Part shown: positions 8,031 through 16,847 of the stretch, one piece after another
Layout of the letters: each line of letters starts with the position of its first letter
Position numbering within the stretch: the stretch's first letter is position 1
The notes under the pieces: model-generated
What the model saw: the letters and a program-made list of their open reading frames with translations, nothing else
What the model was told of the DNA's origin: nothing
Databases searched by the model: none
Assembly (NCBI RefSeq): GCF_051594765.1
Contig: NZ_JBPPGJ010000002.1
Span: 372,001 to 436,000, forward strand
DNA: 64,000 nucleotides
Source of the DNA: Paenibacillus_AR sp051594765
GTDB taxonomy: Bacteria > Bacillota > Bacilli > Paenibacillales > NBRC-103111
Direction: 5' to 3'
Translations under genes and position numbers: made by a program

Positions 8031-8270
8031 CTATTGCAGACCTGCGGCGGGTTCCTCCGCCTGCTCGTCTTCACTCTTCACGGCCAGCACCAGCAATTCC
8101 ATCATCTGCGTGTCCACGTTCAGCCGGCCTTCCACCATCTCGTACTCCTTGCCTTGAACCAGCAGGTAGTTGGAATGGTTCAGCATAGCGATCATGGAAT
8201 CGTTCCAATCCCGGCTGTCTACCATCGTAAGCTCTCCGTTATCCTTCTTCTCCATAATGACAACCTTCAT
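8031..8270 (-). CDS. Small acidic protein heading the ATP-grasp operon
   Basis: 79 residues, no membrane segment. Starts MKVVIMEKKDNGELTMVD; a purine-rich AAGGAG/GGGAG region lies 3-9 nt before ATG 8270. The centre is a compact alternating hydrophobic pattern (YLLVQGKEYEMVEGRLNVD) suggesting beta structure, and the end is acidic (EDEQAEEP). It lies 23 nt before the exported Ser-rich protein and is the first gene of the five-gene operon. I do not recognise the family; co-transcription suggests a cytoplasmic partner or regulator. Confidence 0.7.
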   Translation of the reverse strand: MKVVIMEKKDNGELTMVDSRDWNDSMIAMLNHSNYLLVQGKEYEMVEGRLNVDTQMMELLVLAVKSEDEQAEEPAAGLQ

Positions 8271-8389
8271 CTTCTCCTTGCTCCCTTCCGATTAACAGTC
8301 GCTGCCGCCCTTCAGGATGCGGTCGTATAGACTATATAACGTAAATCGGCGCCTGAAGTTTCACGAGCGTCTGCTTTATGCCGCGGGAA

Positions 8390-9268
8390 CTATTCCCTGG
8401 ACGAGCGGATGGTCAGATCGGCACGGAGCGTTTCCCCCGCCGGAATCCGGACCAGCTCTTCACCCCGGTGCAGCTCCCCGTTCAGCGCCATCCACGGCTC
8501 CACGCATACGAAGTCCTTGCCTGCCGCCGTCCACAGCACCACATAGCGGAAGACCTCCGAATACTCCAGCGTGACGCGGCGTCCGGCATCCGGCAGGACG
8601 AAGGAAATCCGCGGTGCCCGGGCATCGGTCAAGGCCACGGCCTCCGTCAAGGGCGTGAGGTCGACGGAGCCGAGGAACGGCTTGGTCTCCCCGTCGTTAT
8701 AGTCCAGAAGCTGTGTGGCGTCCGTCTCATAAGCCAGCTCCTTGACCGCCGTCGCGAAGTACGGGTGGAAGCCCGCATAGACCGGCATGCTGTTCGTGGA
8801 ACGGTTCGTATACTCCTGCCGGATCCGAAGCTCCCCGCCGGGTCCCAGGCTGTAGGTGAACCGGAGCTCGAAGCGGAACGGATACGATTCCAGCATCTCG
8901 TCCGTAGAGGTCAGGCACAGCCGGATGTAGGGGAATCCGGCATCATCCGTCCCCTTCTCCTCCACTTCCCAGGCGGCGGTCCGGGCCAGCCCGTGATTTT
9001 TCATCCTATAGCTTCGGCCGTCCAGGGTATACGCTCCATCCTTCAACTGCCCGCTGATGGGGAACAGAATGGGGTTGCCTCCCCTGATATTGGCATCCGG
9101 GTTCACAAAAGTCTCCCGGTCGAGATAAAACAGCTCCTGTCCCTGCGAGACGTAGCTGGTGATGATGCCTCCTCTGGCGGGAGCCACCGTAAACGATGAG
9201 CCGGACGCTTCGTCCGCAAGCTCCACCATTTCATAAGGTCCATCCTGATACAATCGGATCGAGGCCAT
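8390..9268 (-). CDS. Aldose 1-epimerase family protein
   Basis: 292 residues from ATG 9268 (MASIRLYQDG), with AAGGAGG 9 nt upstream; the open frame extends further up without a ribosome site. GalM-like beta-sandwich: the glycine-rich GGNPILFPISGQLKDG, the catalytic-type His in MKNHGLAR (about residue 90), and GFHPYFA with the second His (about residue 160) match the YeaD/LacX-like branch of galactose mutarotase relatives. FVCVEPWMALNG near the C-terminus carries a Glu in the place of the catalytic base. It catalyses anomer interconversion of an aldose or hexose-6-phosphate; the sugar is unknown. It is a single gene, divergent from the sensor kinase. Confidence 0.85.
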   Translation of the reverse strand: MASIRLYQDGPYEMVELADEASGSSFTVAPARGGIITSYVSQGQELFYLDRETFVNPDANIRGGNPILFPISGQLKDGAYTLDGRSYRMKNHGLARTAAWEVEEKGTDDAGFPYIRLCLTSTDEMLESYPFRFELRFTYSLGPGGELRIRQEYTNRSTNSMPVYAGFHPYFATAVKELAYETDATQLLDYNDGETKPFLGSVDLTPLTEAVALTDARAPRISFVLPDAGRRVTLEYSEVFRYVVLWTAAGKDFVCVEPWMALNGELHRGEELVRIPAGETLRADLTIRSSRE

Positions 9269-9432
9269 TCCATGCTTCCTCCTTATCGGGTCAAGCGACT
9301 TGTGCAGCTTGGTCCATTTTACCACATAACCTCGGGTTGTTGGCCCCCCTTCTATCGATCCAAAGTCGGTATTCAATTGGCTGGAAGTACGATAGAATAG
9401 TTCTAAAGAAATGGACGACAGGGAGCGCGGGC

Positions 9433-10716
9433 ATGATCAACAGCTTGAAGGATTGGATGACGAACCTGATGTTTCTTACGCTCCCGCTTTTCCTTGCGCA
9501 GGTGCTGTGGCTGGACCGGCCGAGACAATCGTACCGCATGCGCTGGTGGCACATGGGGTTGGCCGCCGGCATCATCGGCATTCTGTGCATGTCTTCCCCT
9601 CTCCTCCTCTACCAAGGCTTGATTCTGGATCTTCGCCAGGTCGCTCTCATCATCAGCCTGCTCTATGCCGGCACCCGGGCCGGACTTCTGACCGCCACGA
9701 TCATCCTGGGCTACCGGATCTATCTGGGTGGAGCCGGCACTGCCGGAAGCATCTTGTCCTTCATCCTGATTCTCGCCGCGTACCATTTGCTTGTCCGCCG
9801 GTACCGGGGCCGGGGAGGGTGCCCGCGGATGGTATGCGCCATCATCCTCTCCCTCTGGGGGGTGGGCTGCGTCGAGCTGATCTTCCTGCTCATCTACGAG
9901 CCCGTCTTCCATAACCCTGCCACACAGCTCCTGATGCTGGAATTCGCCCTGCTTCAGAGCCTGTCCGTCTGGGCGGTCACCTACTGCATTGAACTGATGC
10001 TCCGCAACCGGGAGCTGCGCGGCGCCATTGAAGAGACCCGCAAGCTCAAGCTGGTGAGCGAGCTCGCTGCCAGCGTATCCCACGAGGTCCGCAATCCTCT
10101 GACCGTCACCCGCGGATTCATCCAGTTTATGAGACGACCCGGGCTGCCGGAGGAGAAGCGGCAGGCTTACATTGATCTGGCGCTGGAGGAGCTGGACCGG
10201 GCGGAGCATATCATCAGCGAATTTCTGAGCTTGTCCAAGCCGCAGATGGATCGGATCGAGACGCTGCTGGTATCCCAGGAAATCCGTTACGTCACCGATA
10301 TCATCTCGCCTTATGCCAGCATGAATCAAGTGGCCGTACTGGTGGACCTGTCCGGGAACTGCAGCGTGTCCGGGGATCGGGACCGATTCCGCCAATGTCT
10401 CCTGAACCTGGCCAAGAATGCCGTCGAAGCCATGCCCCACGGCGGAAGCCTTCATATTACGGCCAGCCGCACCGGGGCCCATGCGCAGATTATCATGCGG
10501 GATACGGGCATCGGCATGACCCCCGTTCAGCTTGAGCAGCTGGGGACTCCCTACTATTCCACCACGGACAAAGGTACCGGGTTAGGCACCATGTTCGCTT
10601 ACAATGTCGTCCGGACCATGGGCGGCCGCATCCATGCGGAGAGCAGTCCCGGCAGCGGAACACGGTTCACTCTGACGATTCCGTGCGTGCCGGCCGCTCA
10701 CTCCTCCTCCCGTTGA
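9433..10716 (+). CDS. Membrane sensor histidine kinase, KinB-like
   Basis: 427 residues. About six membrane helices (residues ~10-190) resembling the 5TM/LytS-type sensor part, then a cytoplasmic HisKA domain with H217 in SHEVRNPLTVTRGF, and an HATPase domain with N box NLAKNAVEAM, G1 DTGIGM and G2 GTGLGTMFAYNVV. The H-box wording is that of Bacillus KinA-E sporulation kinases, and membrane layout plus length (427 against ~428) fit KinB. No response regulator is adjacent, which also fits a phosphorelay kinase. ATG 9433 has GGGAG 7 nt upstream; earlier in-frame starts would add non-membrane residues without a ribosome site. The role in sporulation is inference. Confidence 0.85.
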   Translation: MINSLKDWMTNLMFLTLPLFLAQVLWLDRPRQSYRMRWWHMGLAAGIIGILCMSSPLLLYQGLILDLRQVALIISLLYAGTRAGLLTATIILGYRIYLGGAGTAGSILSFILILAAYHLLVRRYRGRGGCPRMVCAIILSLWGVGCVELIFLLIYEPVFHNPATQLLMLEFALLQSLSVWAVTYCIELMLRNRELRGAIEETRKLKLVSELAASVSHEVRNPLTVTRGFIQFMRRPGLPEEKRQAYIDLALEELDRAEHIISEFLSLSKPQMDRIETLLVSQEIRYVTDIISPYASMNQVAVLVDLSGNCSVSGDRDRFRQCLLNLAKNAVEAMPHGGSLHITASRTGAHAQIIMRDTGIGMTPVQLEQLGTPYYSTTDKGTGLGTMFAYNVVRTMGGRIHAESSPGSGTRFTLTIPCVPAAHSSSR

Positions 10717-10755
10717 CCGTCCCCACCAATCTCACGTTCAAAAGGAGAGTTGTCC

Positions 10756-12018
10756 ATGAATCCAAAAGCCGTCCGGGCCTGGCTCCTGTACGATTGGGCC
10801 AATTCCGCTTTTGCCACCACGATGATCGCCGCCGTGCTGCCCATCTTCTATCTGGAGGTGGCCGCAGGCGAGCTGGAACCGAACCGGGCGGCCTCCTATT
10901 GGGGCTTCACCCAGACCGCCGCCATGCTCCTGGTCGCGGTAGCGGCGCCTGTCCTCGGGGCGATAGCCGACTATGCCGGGAAGAAAGCTTTTTTCCTGCG
11001 CTTCTTCACATGGCTCGGCGTTCTCTCCTCCCTGCTGTTCGTCTTCGTAGGACAAGGCGATTATCTGGCCGCCTCGTTCCTCTTCATCCTAGGAGCCGTC
11101 GGCTTCACCGGCGGGAACAGCTTCTATGACGCCCTGCTTCCCGAGATCGAACCGGATCCCGGCAAGCGGGACTATCTCTCCTCGAAGGGCTACGCTTACG
11201 GCTATATCGGCGGAGGCCTGCTGCTGATCCTGGACCTGGCGTTCATCCAGGCTCCCGGACTGTTCGGACTGCCGGACGGTCTGGCCGGCACCCATCTGGC
11301 CTTCGCATCGGTAGGACTGTGGTGGTTCCTCTTCTCGATTCCGCTATTCCGTCATTTCCGGAATGACCAGGATGCGGCCCCGCTGAAGATCGGACAATAC
11401 GCCGCCGTCGGCTTCAGCCGGGCGTGGACCACCCTGAAGCGCCTTCCCCGGTATCCTGAGCTGCTGAAGTATCTTCTCGCCTACTGGTTCTTCAACGACG
11501 GCATCAATACCATCATTACCATGGCCACCTCCTACGGCAAAACCATCGGCATCGGGACCCAGCACCTCATCATCGCCTTGGTCATCACTCAGTTCGTCGG
11601 CATCCCCTTCACCCTCCTGTTCGGACGCATTGCGGAGCGCTTAGGCTCCAAACCGTCTCTGTACCTGTCCTTGGGCATCTATCTGCTGATCGTCGTGCTG
11701 GGGTATTTCATGACCAGCGCGATCCACTTCTACATCCTTGCGGGTATGGTCGGCTTCGCCCAGGGTGGCAGCCAGGCCATCGCCCGGTCTCTGTTCAGCC
11801 GGCTGATCCCGGCAGGCCAGACCGCCGAGTTCTACGGCTTCCTTAGCGTCTCCAGCAAATTCTCGTCCATGGTAGGCCCGGCCGTCTTCGGACTGGTGGG
11901 CCTCTTGACGGGCTCCGTCCGGTTCGCCATCCTGACGTTGGCCCTCTTCTTCATCGCCGGCATGCTGCTGCTCCGGCGGGTGGATCTGGAGAAGGGAGCC
12001 CGGGAGGCCGCCGCCTGA
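10756..12018 (+). CDS. MFS transporter, UMF1 (Atg22-like) family
   Basis: 420 residues, about 12 membrane helices. The start region RAWLLYDWANSAFATTM is the signature of the UMF1/Atg22 branch of the major facilitator superfamily, implicated in amino acid or small-molecule efflux; the substrate is unknown here. ATG 10756 has AGGAGAG upstream; a TTG six nt earlier is less well placed. It follows the sensor kinase by 39 nt on the same strand, so read-through from that gene is possible, and it ends at the terminator near 12070. Confidence 0.88.
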   Translation: MNPKAVRAWLLYDWANSAFATTMIAAVLPIFYLEVAAGELEPNRAASYWGFTQTAAMLLVAVAAPVLGAIADYAGKKAFFLRFFTWLGVLSSLLFVFVGQGDYLAASFLFILGAVGFTGGNSFYDALLPEIEPDPGKRDYLSSKGYAYGYIGGGLLLILDLAFIQAPGLFGLPDGLAGTHLAFASVGLWWFLFSIPLFRHFRNDQDAAPLKIGQYAAVGFSRAWTTLKRLPRYPELLKYLLAYWFFNDGINTIITMATSYGKTIGIGTQHLIIALVITQFVGIPFTLLFGRIAERLGSKPSLYLSLGIYLLIVVLGYFMTSAIHFYILAGMVGFAQGGSQAIARSLFSRLIPAGQTAEFYGFLSVSSKFSSMVGPAVFGLVGLLTGSVRFAILTLALFFIAGMLLLRRVDLEKGAREAAA

Positions 12019-12069
12019 CCGCTTCTCGTTAGCCTCATCCACCCGCACAAGGAAGGGCTGCACAGCAGC

Positions 12070-12112
12070 AAAAGCTCCCGATTCCGGTCTCAGAGACCGG
12101 TCGGGAGCTTTC
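12070..12112. terminator. Bidirectional terminator between convergent genes
   Basis: AAAGCTCCCGA pairs with TCGGGAGCTTT, with an inner CCGGTCT/AGACCGG stem. A-rich and T-rich flanks on either side suit both the plus-strand transporter and the minus-strand gene at 12126. Confidence 0.85.
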
Positions 12113-12125
12113 TATTGCGTGGAGC

Positions 12126-12350
12126 CTATTCCAGCTGCGCCAGCTCGTCGGCCAGCTGGCGGCTTCTTTTGGCGTTGCCCTCTGCGAAGTTCTGCAGCCG
12201 GGTCTTCAGCTCATTGTTGCCGTGCACCCGCTCCGCCAGAATGGTGTAGGTCCGGAGCAGCTCCGTCTCCTCCTCCAGCGTGCTCTGCAGAATGGACTTC
12301 AGCTCACCGGGGGCGATGCCGCATGCTTGGGCGTTGTGGTCGCAATCCAT
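12126..12350 (-). CDS. Small helical protein with Cys-rich N-terminus
   Basis: 74 residues starting MDCDHNAQACGIAPGELK at ATG 12350, with GGAGG 8 nt upstream; an upstream extension to 12434 has no ribosome site. After the short Cys/His N-terminus (C3, H5, C10) the rest is two amphipathic helices (ILQSTLEEETELLRTYTILAERV and ELKTRLQNFAEGNAKRSRQLADELAQ) resembling half a ferritin-like or coiled-coil bundle. No family recognised. It lies downstream of the secreted DUF5695-like protein on the same strand (gap 88 nt). Confidence 0.6.
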   Translation of the reverse strand: MDCDHNAQACGIAPGELKSILQSTLEEETELLRTYTILAERVHGNNELKTRLQNFAEGNAKRSRQLADELAQLE

Positions 12351-12438
12351 GGGAGAACCCTCCGTTTCCTTAGAATGGCATACGTTAGTTTCCGCCAGGC
12401 TGCGGAGAGCTATACACACGGCTGGAAATCTCACAGGC

Positions 12439-15400
12439 TTAGAAGCCGTACACTCTCCAGGACTCGATGCCCGAGGAGAAGCCCGACTTGGCCGTGATAT
12501 TCAGCCTGATCTTGGTGGTGGCGACCGGTGTGAAGGTCGTCGTGTTGTATTGGTTCCCCAGGGTTCCCAGGCCGCTGGGACTGGCGACGTTGACCCATGC
12601 GGTGCCGTTCCAAACCTGCAGGGTATAGCTTGCCGGCAGATCGATGCCCTGATCGTCGTCGAACCAGTAGATCTCGGCCTTCGAGAGCGTAACGGTCCGT
12701 GCAAAATCATACTGCACCCACTGGGTCGTGCCCGGATTATCCCAATTGCCGTACACCGGGTGCCCCCGGTCGTTGGAGCTGGTCGGAGCATAGCCGTCAT
12801 TCAGGCCGGCCAGGCTCTCCCACGCGGACACGAAGGAAGATGTGGCCGTCGCTTCGGATTCGATGGGCTGCGGCGTCGTGGAGGGGGTCCCCTGCTGAAT
12901 TTGGACCGTATAGCTGGCTGCCGTGCCCAAGCTCAGAGTCACCACCGCAGGCTGCCCGTTCACCACGTTCACCGTGCCGGTCTGCGTATTGTTGACCAGC
13001 ACCTTATAGGTTCCTGCCGGCATGCCGGTCAGCGTCAGCTTCGTGGTGTGGGCGGTGCCCGGTGTCGAGCTGCTCAAGGCCAGGCTCAGATCGTTCTTGG
13101 CCAGTGCCACGGTAGCCGTCGTATACCGGTCACGGTCCAGGGCCATCCCGAATTTCTGGGTGATCAGATTCAGCTTCTGGAATACGCCGTCCTTCGGAAC
13201 GACCGTGTAGCTGCTTCCATTGACGGTTGCATCGCAGCCGTAGCAGGTCAGGCCGAAGATCGGGTCCACCGCCACGTCGGCGCTCAGAATCTTAATGGCT
13301 CCGAACAGACCCAGGTCCGCTTCACCGGACATGCCCCTCCAACCGTTGAAGAGCGGACCTCCATCCAGTCCCAGCGCCCCGTTATTGCCCTTCATGGCCT
13401 GATAGGTCCAGGACACGGCCCCGATATCCGCCGCATCCGAGCTGATCTGCCCGGAGTTGATGGCGTTCACGTTGGCGATTTTGGCGGCGTAGGACAGGCG
13501 CTGCTCCGTCTCCGGAGCGGCGGAGTGATTTCTTACCCAATCATCCATGGCATAGCCGGCCAAGGAAACGGTGTACTGGAACTGCCACCAGGGCTCACCG
13601 TTGATGGTCACCGGATCGGCATAATAATACCAGACCGGCGCCTTGCTGCGGACCGCACGGGTCTTCGTGTTGATCTTGCTCTTGATCGACGTATTGTTGT
13701 TCATCTTGGCCAAGGTATAGACCGCTTCCTCGCCGGTGTTGTCATAGTTGTACTCCGAGCCATATGGATAGGTGGTATTGGCGAAATTGCTGTACTTCTG
13801 CGACATCTTGGCGATGATATCATTGGCTTGTGCCGTCAAGCCCTCGTCCTGCAGGGCCTTGATGATCTCCGGGGTCGTGAGCTCTCCCATCAAGCCGGTG
13901 TTCCAGTTGTACGCCACAGGACCGTCGTACAGCGCCTTCATGATATTGTAGGCCCGGAGCAGATACGTATTCCGAGGCTGGATGTAGCTGACCAGACCCG
14001 GGTACAGCTTGGAGATTTTGTACATGCTGAAGTAGGTATTGTAGATGTGGGGATAGGCGTAGCCCCGGTAAGTCGGCGTCGTATTCGTACCGGCCATCAG
14101 GAAGTCCGGAACCAGGTAGTCCGTGTGATGGTCCTTCATAAGATTGGTCCAGATCGCCGTCTCCAGATACTGGTCCAGCGCCGTCACCTCGGAGGCTACC
14201 GGCTTCTGCACGTTCTTCTCCGCCAGGAACTGGGCGTGGGTGTAGCCCCAGTCGTCGCCCCAGCCCCAGTAGCCGGCAAAATTGTTGCGCTTCGCGTTAT
14301 TCTGCATCATCCAGTCATCGAACACCTTGTCCCGGATGTCCCCCGGAACATTCCACTGCTGGTTGGCCACCATAAAAGTGGCATGCCGCTGCAGAGCGGC
14401 ATCGATCGGCTCGATGGCGTAGAACTGAAGCACCGTTTTCTCCCCGCTGCCGTAGGTGACGGTGATGTTGTTCGGACCCAGATGGTTCATCTGCAGCGAG
14501 TAGAGCTTATGGTTGGTTCCGGTGGTGCCCAAGGAGGTGACCGTCGTTTCCGAAGGGTATTGGGGGGTCACCGCCGTGATGGTCTTGGAGGTATGCAGAT
14601 CGAACTTGGCCGTCTGGTTGGTCGGTACGATCATGCCCGGCACCACATTGACGTCGATCAAGCCTTCGGCATACAGCCTGTCCTTGACCGCCTGCTCGTT
14701 ATCGGCCTTGACGAATTTGAAGGCATAGGTCTTGCTGGCGCCGGGGGCAAGCGTCAGGCTCGTGTTGGGCAGATAACCCCGGCCGGTGCTCTTAATCACA
14801 TTGGAGTGGATGTAATAAACGGACAGTCCCTCCACCCAGCCTCCCTGATCGGCTGCCCACTTGCTGCCCGCATGGTCCTGGATACGCCAATTGTCCATGT
14901 ACTCGAAGCCCGCACCTGTGGAGGCGTCCGGAAGCAGAAGCAGGCTAGGCCCGATGCCGCTGGGGCGCTGCACGGTCACATAGGAGCTGTTGTTGCCGAT
15001 GAAGGAATGGCTGACCACCCGGGTCTCATAGATTTCCTCGTTGTTGCCGCCCGTCCAGAACTCATTGAACGGCAGGGGAAGGCCGAAGTCCCCGATCTCC
15101 AGCGTTTGGGTACTGGTATTGGTCACTTGAATCTGCCATTGAAGCGCATCGTTGACCAGCGAGTACGACTCGTTCACCCGGAAATTCCGGATGCCTTCCG
15201 CGTTGGCGGAATTCTGGTAGGTGATGTTCACGGTACTTCCGGTCTGGCTCTGGGTACGGACATCGGCCGACTTGCTGGTCCAAGCCTTCGTCCAGGCTCC
15301 GTTGTTCAAGCGGTACGTAAACATCAGCTCGCCGAGCCACTGGTGATCGGCGGTGTTCTGGTTGGGCGCGTTGGTGCCGTTCATGACGTAATTGGTCGGG

Positions 15401-15594
15401 AAGCTGTCGCCGGCCAGCTTCAGCGAGGTGATCTCCCCGTTGGTGCCGGTCTGCACATCGAAGGTGCCGTTGCTTAAGGGGTAGGCCCCTGCCAGCTTGG
15501 GCAGCGCGAGAAGTGCCACTGCCGCGGCAGATACAAGCGTCAAGTGGAGCAAAGCCCTTTTCCCGGATGCCGGGAGCCATTCTTTCATACCCAT
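12439..15594 (-). CDS. Large secreted protein, DUF5695-like with C-terminal F5/8 type C (CBM32-like) domain
   Basis: 1051 residues. Signal peptide ~1-37 (hydrophobic run, cleavage after LAGA). The main body begins LSNGTFDVQTGTNGEITSLK, which I associate with the DUF5695 family of putative carbohydrate-active enzymes: an N-terminal beta-sandwich (~38-390) and an alpha/alpha-toroid-like helical part (~400-800) rich in Trp, Tyr and Asp (FAGYWGWGDDWGYTHAQF, EEAVYTL). Then a short beta domain, and the last ~140 residues form a discoidin/CBM32-like carbohydrate-binding domain (AWESLAGLNDG ... IRLNITAKSG). ATG 15594 or 15588 lies behind AAAGGAGG. It is divergent from an AraC regulator with cre-like boxes between. 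Enzymatic activity is inferred, not shown. Confidence 0.75.
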   Translation of the reverse strand: MGMKEWLPASGKRALLHLTLVSAAAVALLALPKLAGAYPLSNGTFDVQTGTNGEITSLKLAGDSFPTNYVMNGTNAPNQNTADHQWLGELMFTYRLNNGAWTKAWTSKSADVRTQSQTGSTVNITYQNSANAEGIRNFRVNESYSLVNDALQWQIQVTNTSTQTLEIGDFGLPLPFNEFWTGGNNEEIYETRVVSHSFIGNNSSYVTVQRPSGIGPSLLLLPDASTGAGFEYMDNWRIQDHAGSKWAADQGGWVEGLSVYYIHSNVIKSTGRGYLPNTSLTLAPGASKTYAFKFVKADNEQAVKDRLYAEGLIDVNVVPGMIVPTNQTAKFDLHTSKTITAVTPQYPSETTVTSLGTTGTNHKLYSLQMNHLGPNNITVTYGSGEKTVLQFYAIEPIDAALQRHATFMVANQQWNVPGDIRDKVFDDWMMQNNAKRNNFAGYWGWGDDWGYTHAQFLAEKNVQKPVASEVTALDQYLETAIWTNLMKDHHTDYLVPDFLMAGTNTTPTYRGYAYPHIYNTYFSMYKISKLYPGLVSYIQPRNTYLLRAYNIMKALYDGPVAYNWNTGLMGELTTPEIIKALQDEGLTAQANDIIAKMSQKYSNFANTTYPYGSEYNYDNTGEEAVYTLAKMNNNTSIKSKINTKTRAVRSKAPVWYYYADPVTINGEPWWQFQYTVSLAGYAMDDWVRNHSAAPETEQRLSYAAKIANVNAINSGQISSDAADIGAVSWTYQAMKGNNGALGLDGGPLFNGWRGMSGEADLGLFGAIKILSADVAVDPIFGLTCYGCDATVNGSSYTVVPKDGVFQKLNLITQKFGMALDRDRYTTATVALAKNDLSLALSSSTPGTAHTTKLTLTGMPAGTYKVLVNNTQTGTVNVVNGQPAVVTLSLGTAASYTVQIQQGTPSTTPQPIESEATATSSFVSAWESLAGLNDGYAPTSSNDRGHPVYGNWDNPGTTQWVQYDFARTVTLSKAEIYWFDDDQGIDLPASYTLQVWNGTAWVNVASPSGLGTLGNQYNTTTFTPVATTKIRLNITAKSGFSSGIESWRVYGF

Positions 15595-15729
15595 ACAAGC
15601 CTCCTTTTATTTGGGAACGACTATGGAATACGCCGGGGAACGACCCCGTTTCAAGCGCTCCAACACCTCCTCTCAAGTCTCATGAAAAAGCTTGTCCTCG
15701 GCCTGCCCGCTATCCATTTACCCTGCGTA

Positions 15730-15743
15730 TGTAAGCGCTGTAT
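15730..15743. promoter_or_regulatory. cre-like box (CcpA) 1
   Basis: TGTAAGCGCTGTAT matches the catabolite-responsive consensus TGWAANCGNTNWCA at 12 of 14 positions; only the last two bases differ. It lies about 136 nt upstream of the DUF5695-like gene. It suggests glucose repression of the secreted sugar enzyme, its AraC regulator, or both. Confidence 0.55.
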
Positions 15744-15816
15744 CTCAAATTGTAAGGAAATGGTTCTCTACCCGCGACAAGTAATTCCAACCTGTTTTTT
15801 AGAGATTTCAACCTAA

Positions 15817-15830
15817 AGAAAGCGCTTTAA
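15817..15830. promoter_or_regulatory. cre-like box (CcpA) 2
   Basis: AGAAAGCGCTTTAA contains the near-perfect GAAAGCGCTTT palindrome of CcpA sites, 12 of 14 consensus positions. It lies 57 nt before the AraC gene start, where it could overlap that promoter. Confidence 0.6.
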
Positions 15831-15886
15831 TAAACGTTTCCCATCCGCTATGATAGAGATAAAATCTGGGGATCGGGAGTGTTTCG

Positions 15887-16774
15887 ATGGATTCCGGCAT
15901 TCTGCACTTTCTTACTCCGCCCATACCGTATTTTATCGACTGCGGCTTGGCCGTCTTCGAAGCCGGCGAATGCCATATCAGCCGGAACCAGATGGGCTCC
16001 TTCGACCTGATCGTCGTCACCAAGGGAACGCTTCCGATTGGGGAAGCCGACTCCTCGTGGGAATTAACACCTGGAGAAGCCCTGATCCTGCGGCCGGACG
16101 CCCACCATTACGGGACGCGGCCCTGCGAGGCCTCTACGGAGTTTATATGGATCCATTTCCATACCTTCGGGGCTTGGGGCGAATACCCCGATATGGAGGC
16201 CTGCCTGGCTCAAGGCGAGATGCTGATCGGCCAGCACAAGGAGAGCGCCTACCTGAATCACTGCGAGGTGAACTCCATCTTCATTCCGAAACACTTGCGG
16301 GTGTCCGCGAAGACCATGGAAATTCTGGATGACTTCCGGGCGCTGGAGCACGAGCCCCGCTCCCTGCGGAATTGGAAGCGGCAGAATACCTTCCAATCGT
16401 TTCTCCAGCACGTGGACCTGGAGATCCGGTCGGCCTCGGATACGACGGCCTTCCAGTTGGCGGAGAAGGTGGAGCTGTTTATCCGGCGGCATTATAAGAC
16501 GAAGCTGACCAACTCCTATCTGCAGAGGGAGCTTAATTACCATCCCAATTATATGGCGAAGTGCATGCTGAAGATCTTCGGGAAGACGCCGATGGAATAC
16601 CTGATGCATTATCGCATCGAGCAGGCCAAGAAGCTCCTGATCCAGACGGAATGGCCCATGTCCCGCATTGCGGAAGAGGTCGGTTTCCCTCATGCCTCCT
16701 ACTTCACCCACTGCTTCTCCACCCGGGAGGGTACACCCCCCCTAAGCTTCCGCAAGAAATACAAAAATCTATAG
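15887..16774 (+). CDS. AraC-family transcriptional regulator with cupin sensor
   Basis: 295 residues. N-terminal cupin-like sensor (~30-150; the strand GSFDLIVVTKG and LTPGEALILRPDAHHYG are typical), a linker, and a C-terminal double helix-turn-helix (~195-292) ending SYFTHCFSTREGTPPLSFRKKYKN. The first HTH is YLQRELNYHPNYMAKCMLKIFG and the second MSRIAEEVGFPHASYF. ATG 15887 has GGGAG 6 nt upstream. It is transcribed away from the large secreted carbohydrate-active protein, the usual arrangement for a regulator sensing the sugar that enzyme releases. Confidence 0.9.
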   Translation: MDSGILHFLTPPIPYFIDCGLAVFEAGECHISRNQMGSFDLIVVTKGTLPIGEADSSWELTPGEALILRPDAHHYGTRPCEASTEFIWIHFHTFGAWGEYPDMEACLAQGEMLIGQHKESAYLNHCEVNSIFIPKHLRVSAKTMEILDDFRALEHEPRSLRNWKRQNTFQSFLQHVDLEIRSASDTTAFQLAEKVELFIRRHYKTKLTNSYLQRELNYHPNYMAKCMLKIFGKTPMEYLMHYRIEQAKKLLIQTEWPMSRIAEEVGFPHASYFTHCFSTREGTPPLSFRKKYKNL

Positions 16775-16783
16775 CAGGACAAA

Positions 16784-16816
16784 AAACCGCCGACGGATGG
16801 AATCCGTCGGCGGTTT
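16784..16816 (+). terminator. Terminator after the AraC gene
   Basis: Perfect 15-bp stem (AAACCGCCGACGGAT and ATCCGTCGGCGGTTT) with a 3-nt loop GGA; A-rich before and T-rich after, so it can serve both this gene and the convergent DoxX gene. Confidence 0.9.
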
Positions 16817-16847
16817 GGGTTTCTAGACTATCGAAGGGCGGGAGCCG

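Noticed and set aside
12280..15477. 1065-codon open frame on the plus strand opposite the DUF5695-like gene
   Set aside because: Antisense shadow of a GC-rich gene; no ribosome site, no domain, and the minus-strand protein has a signal peptide and recognisable domains.
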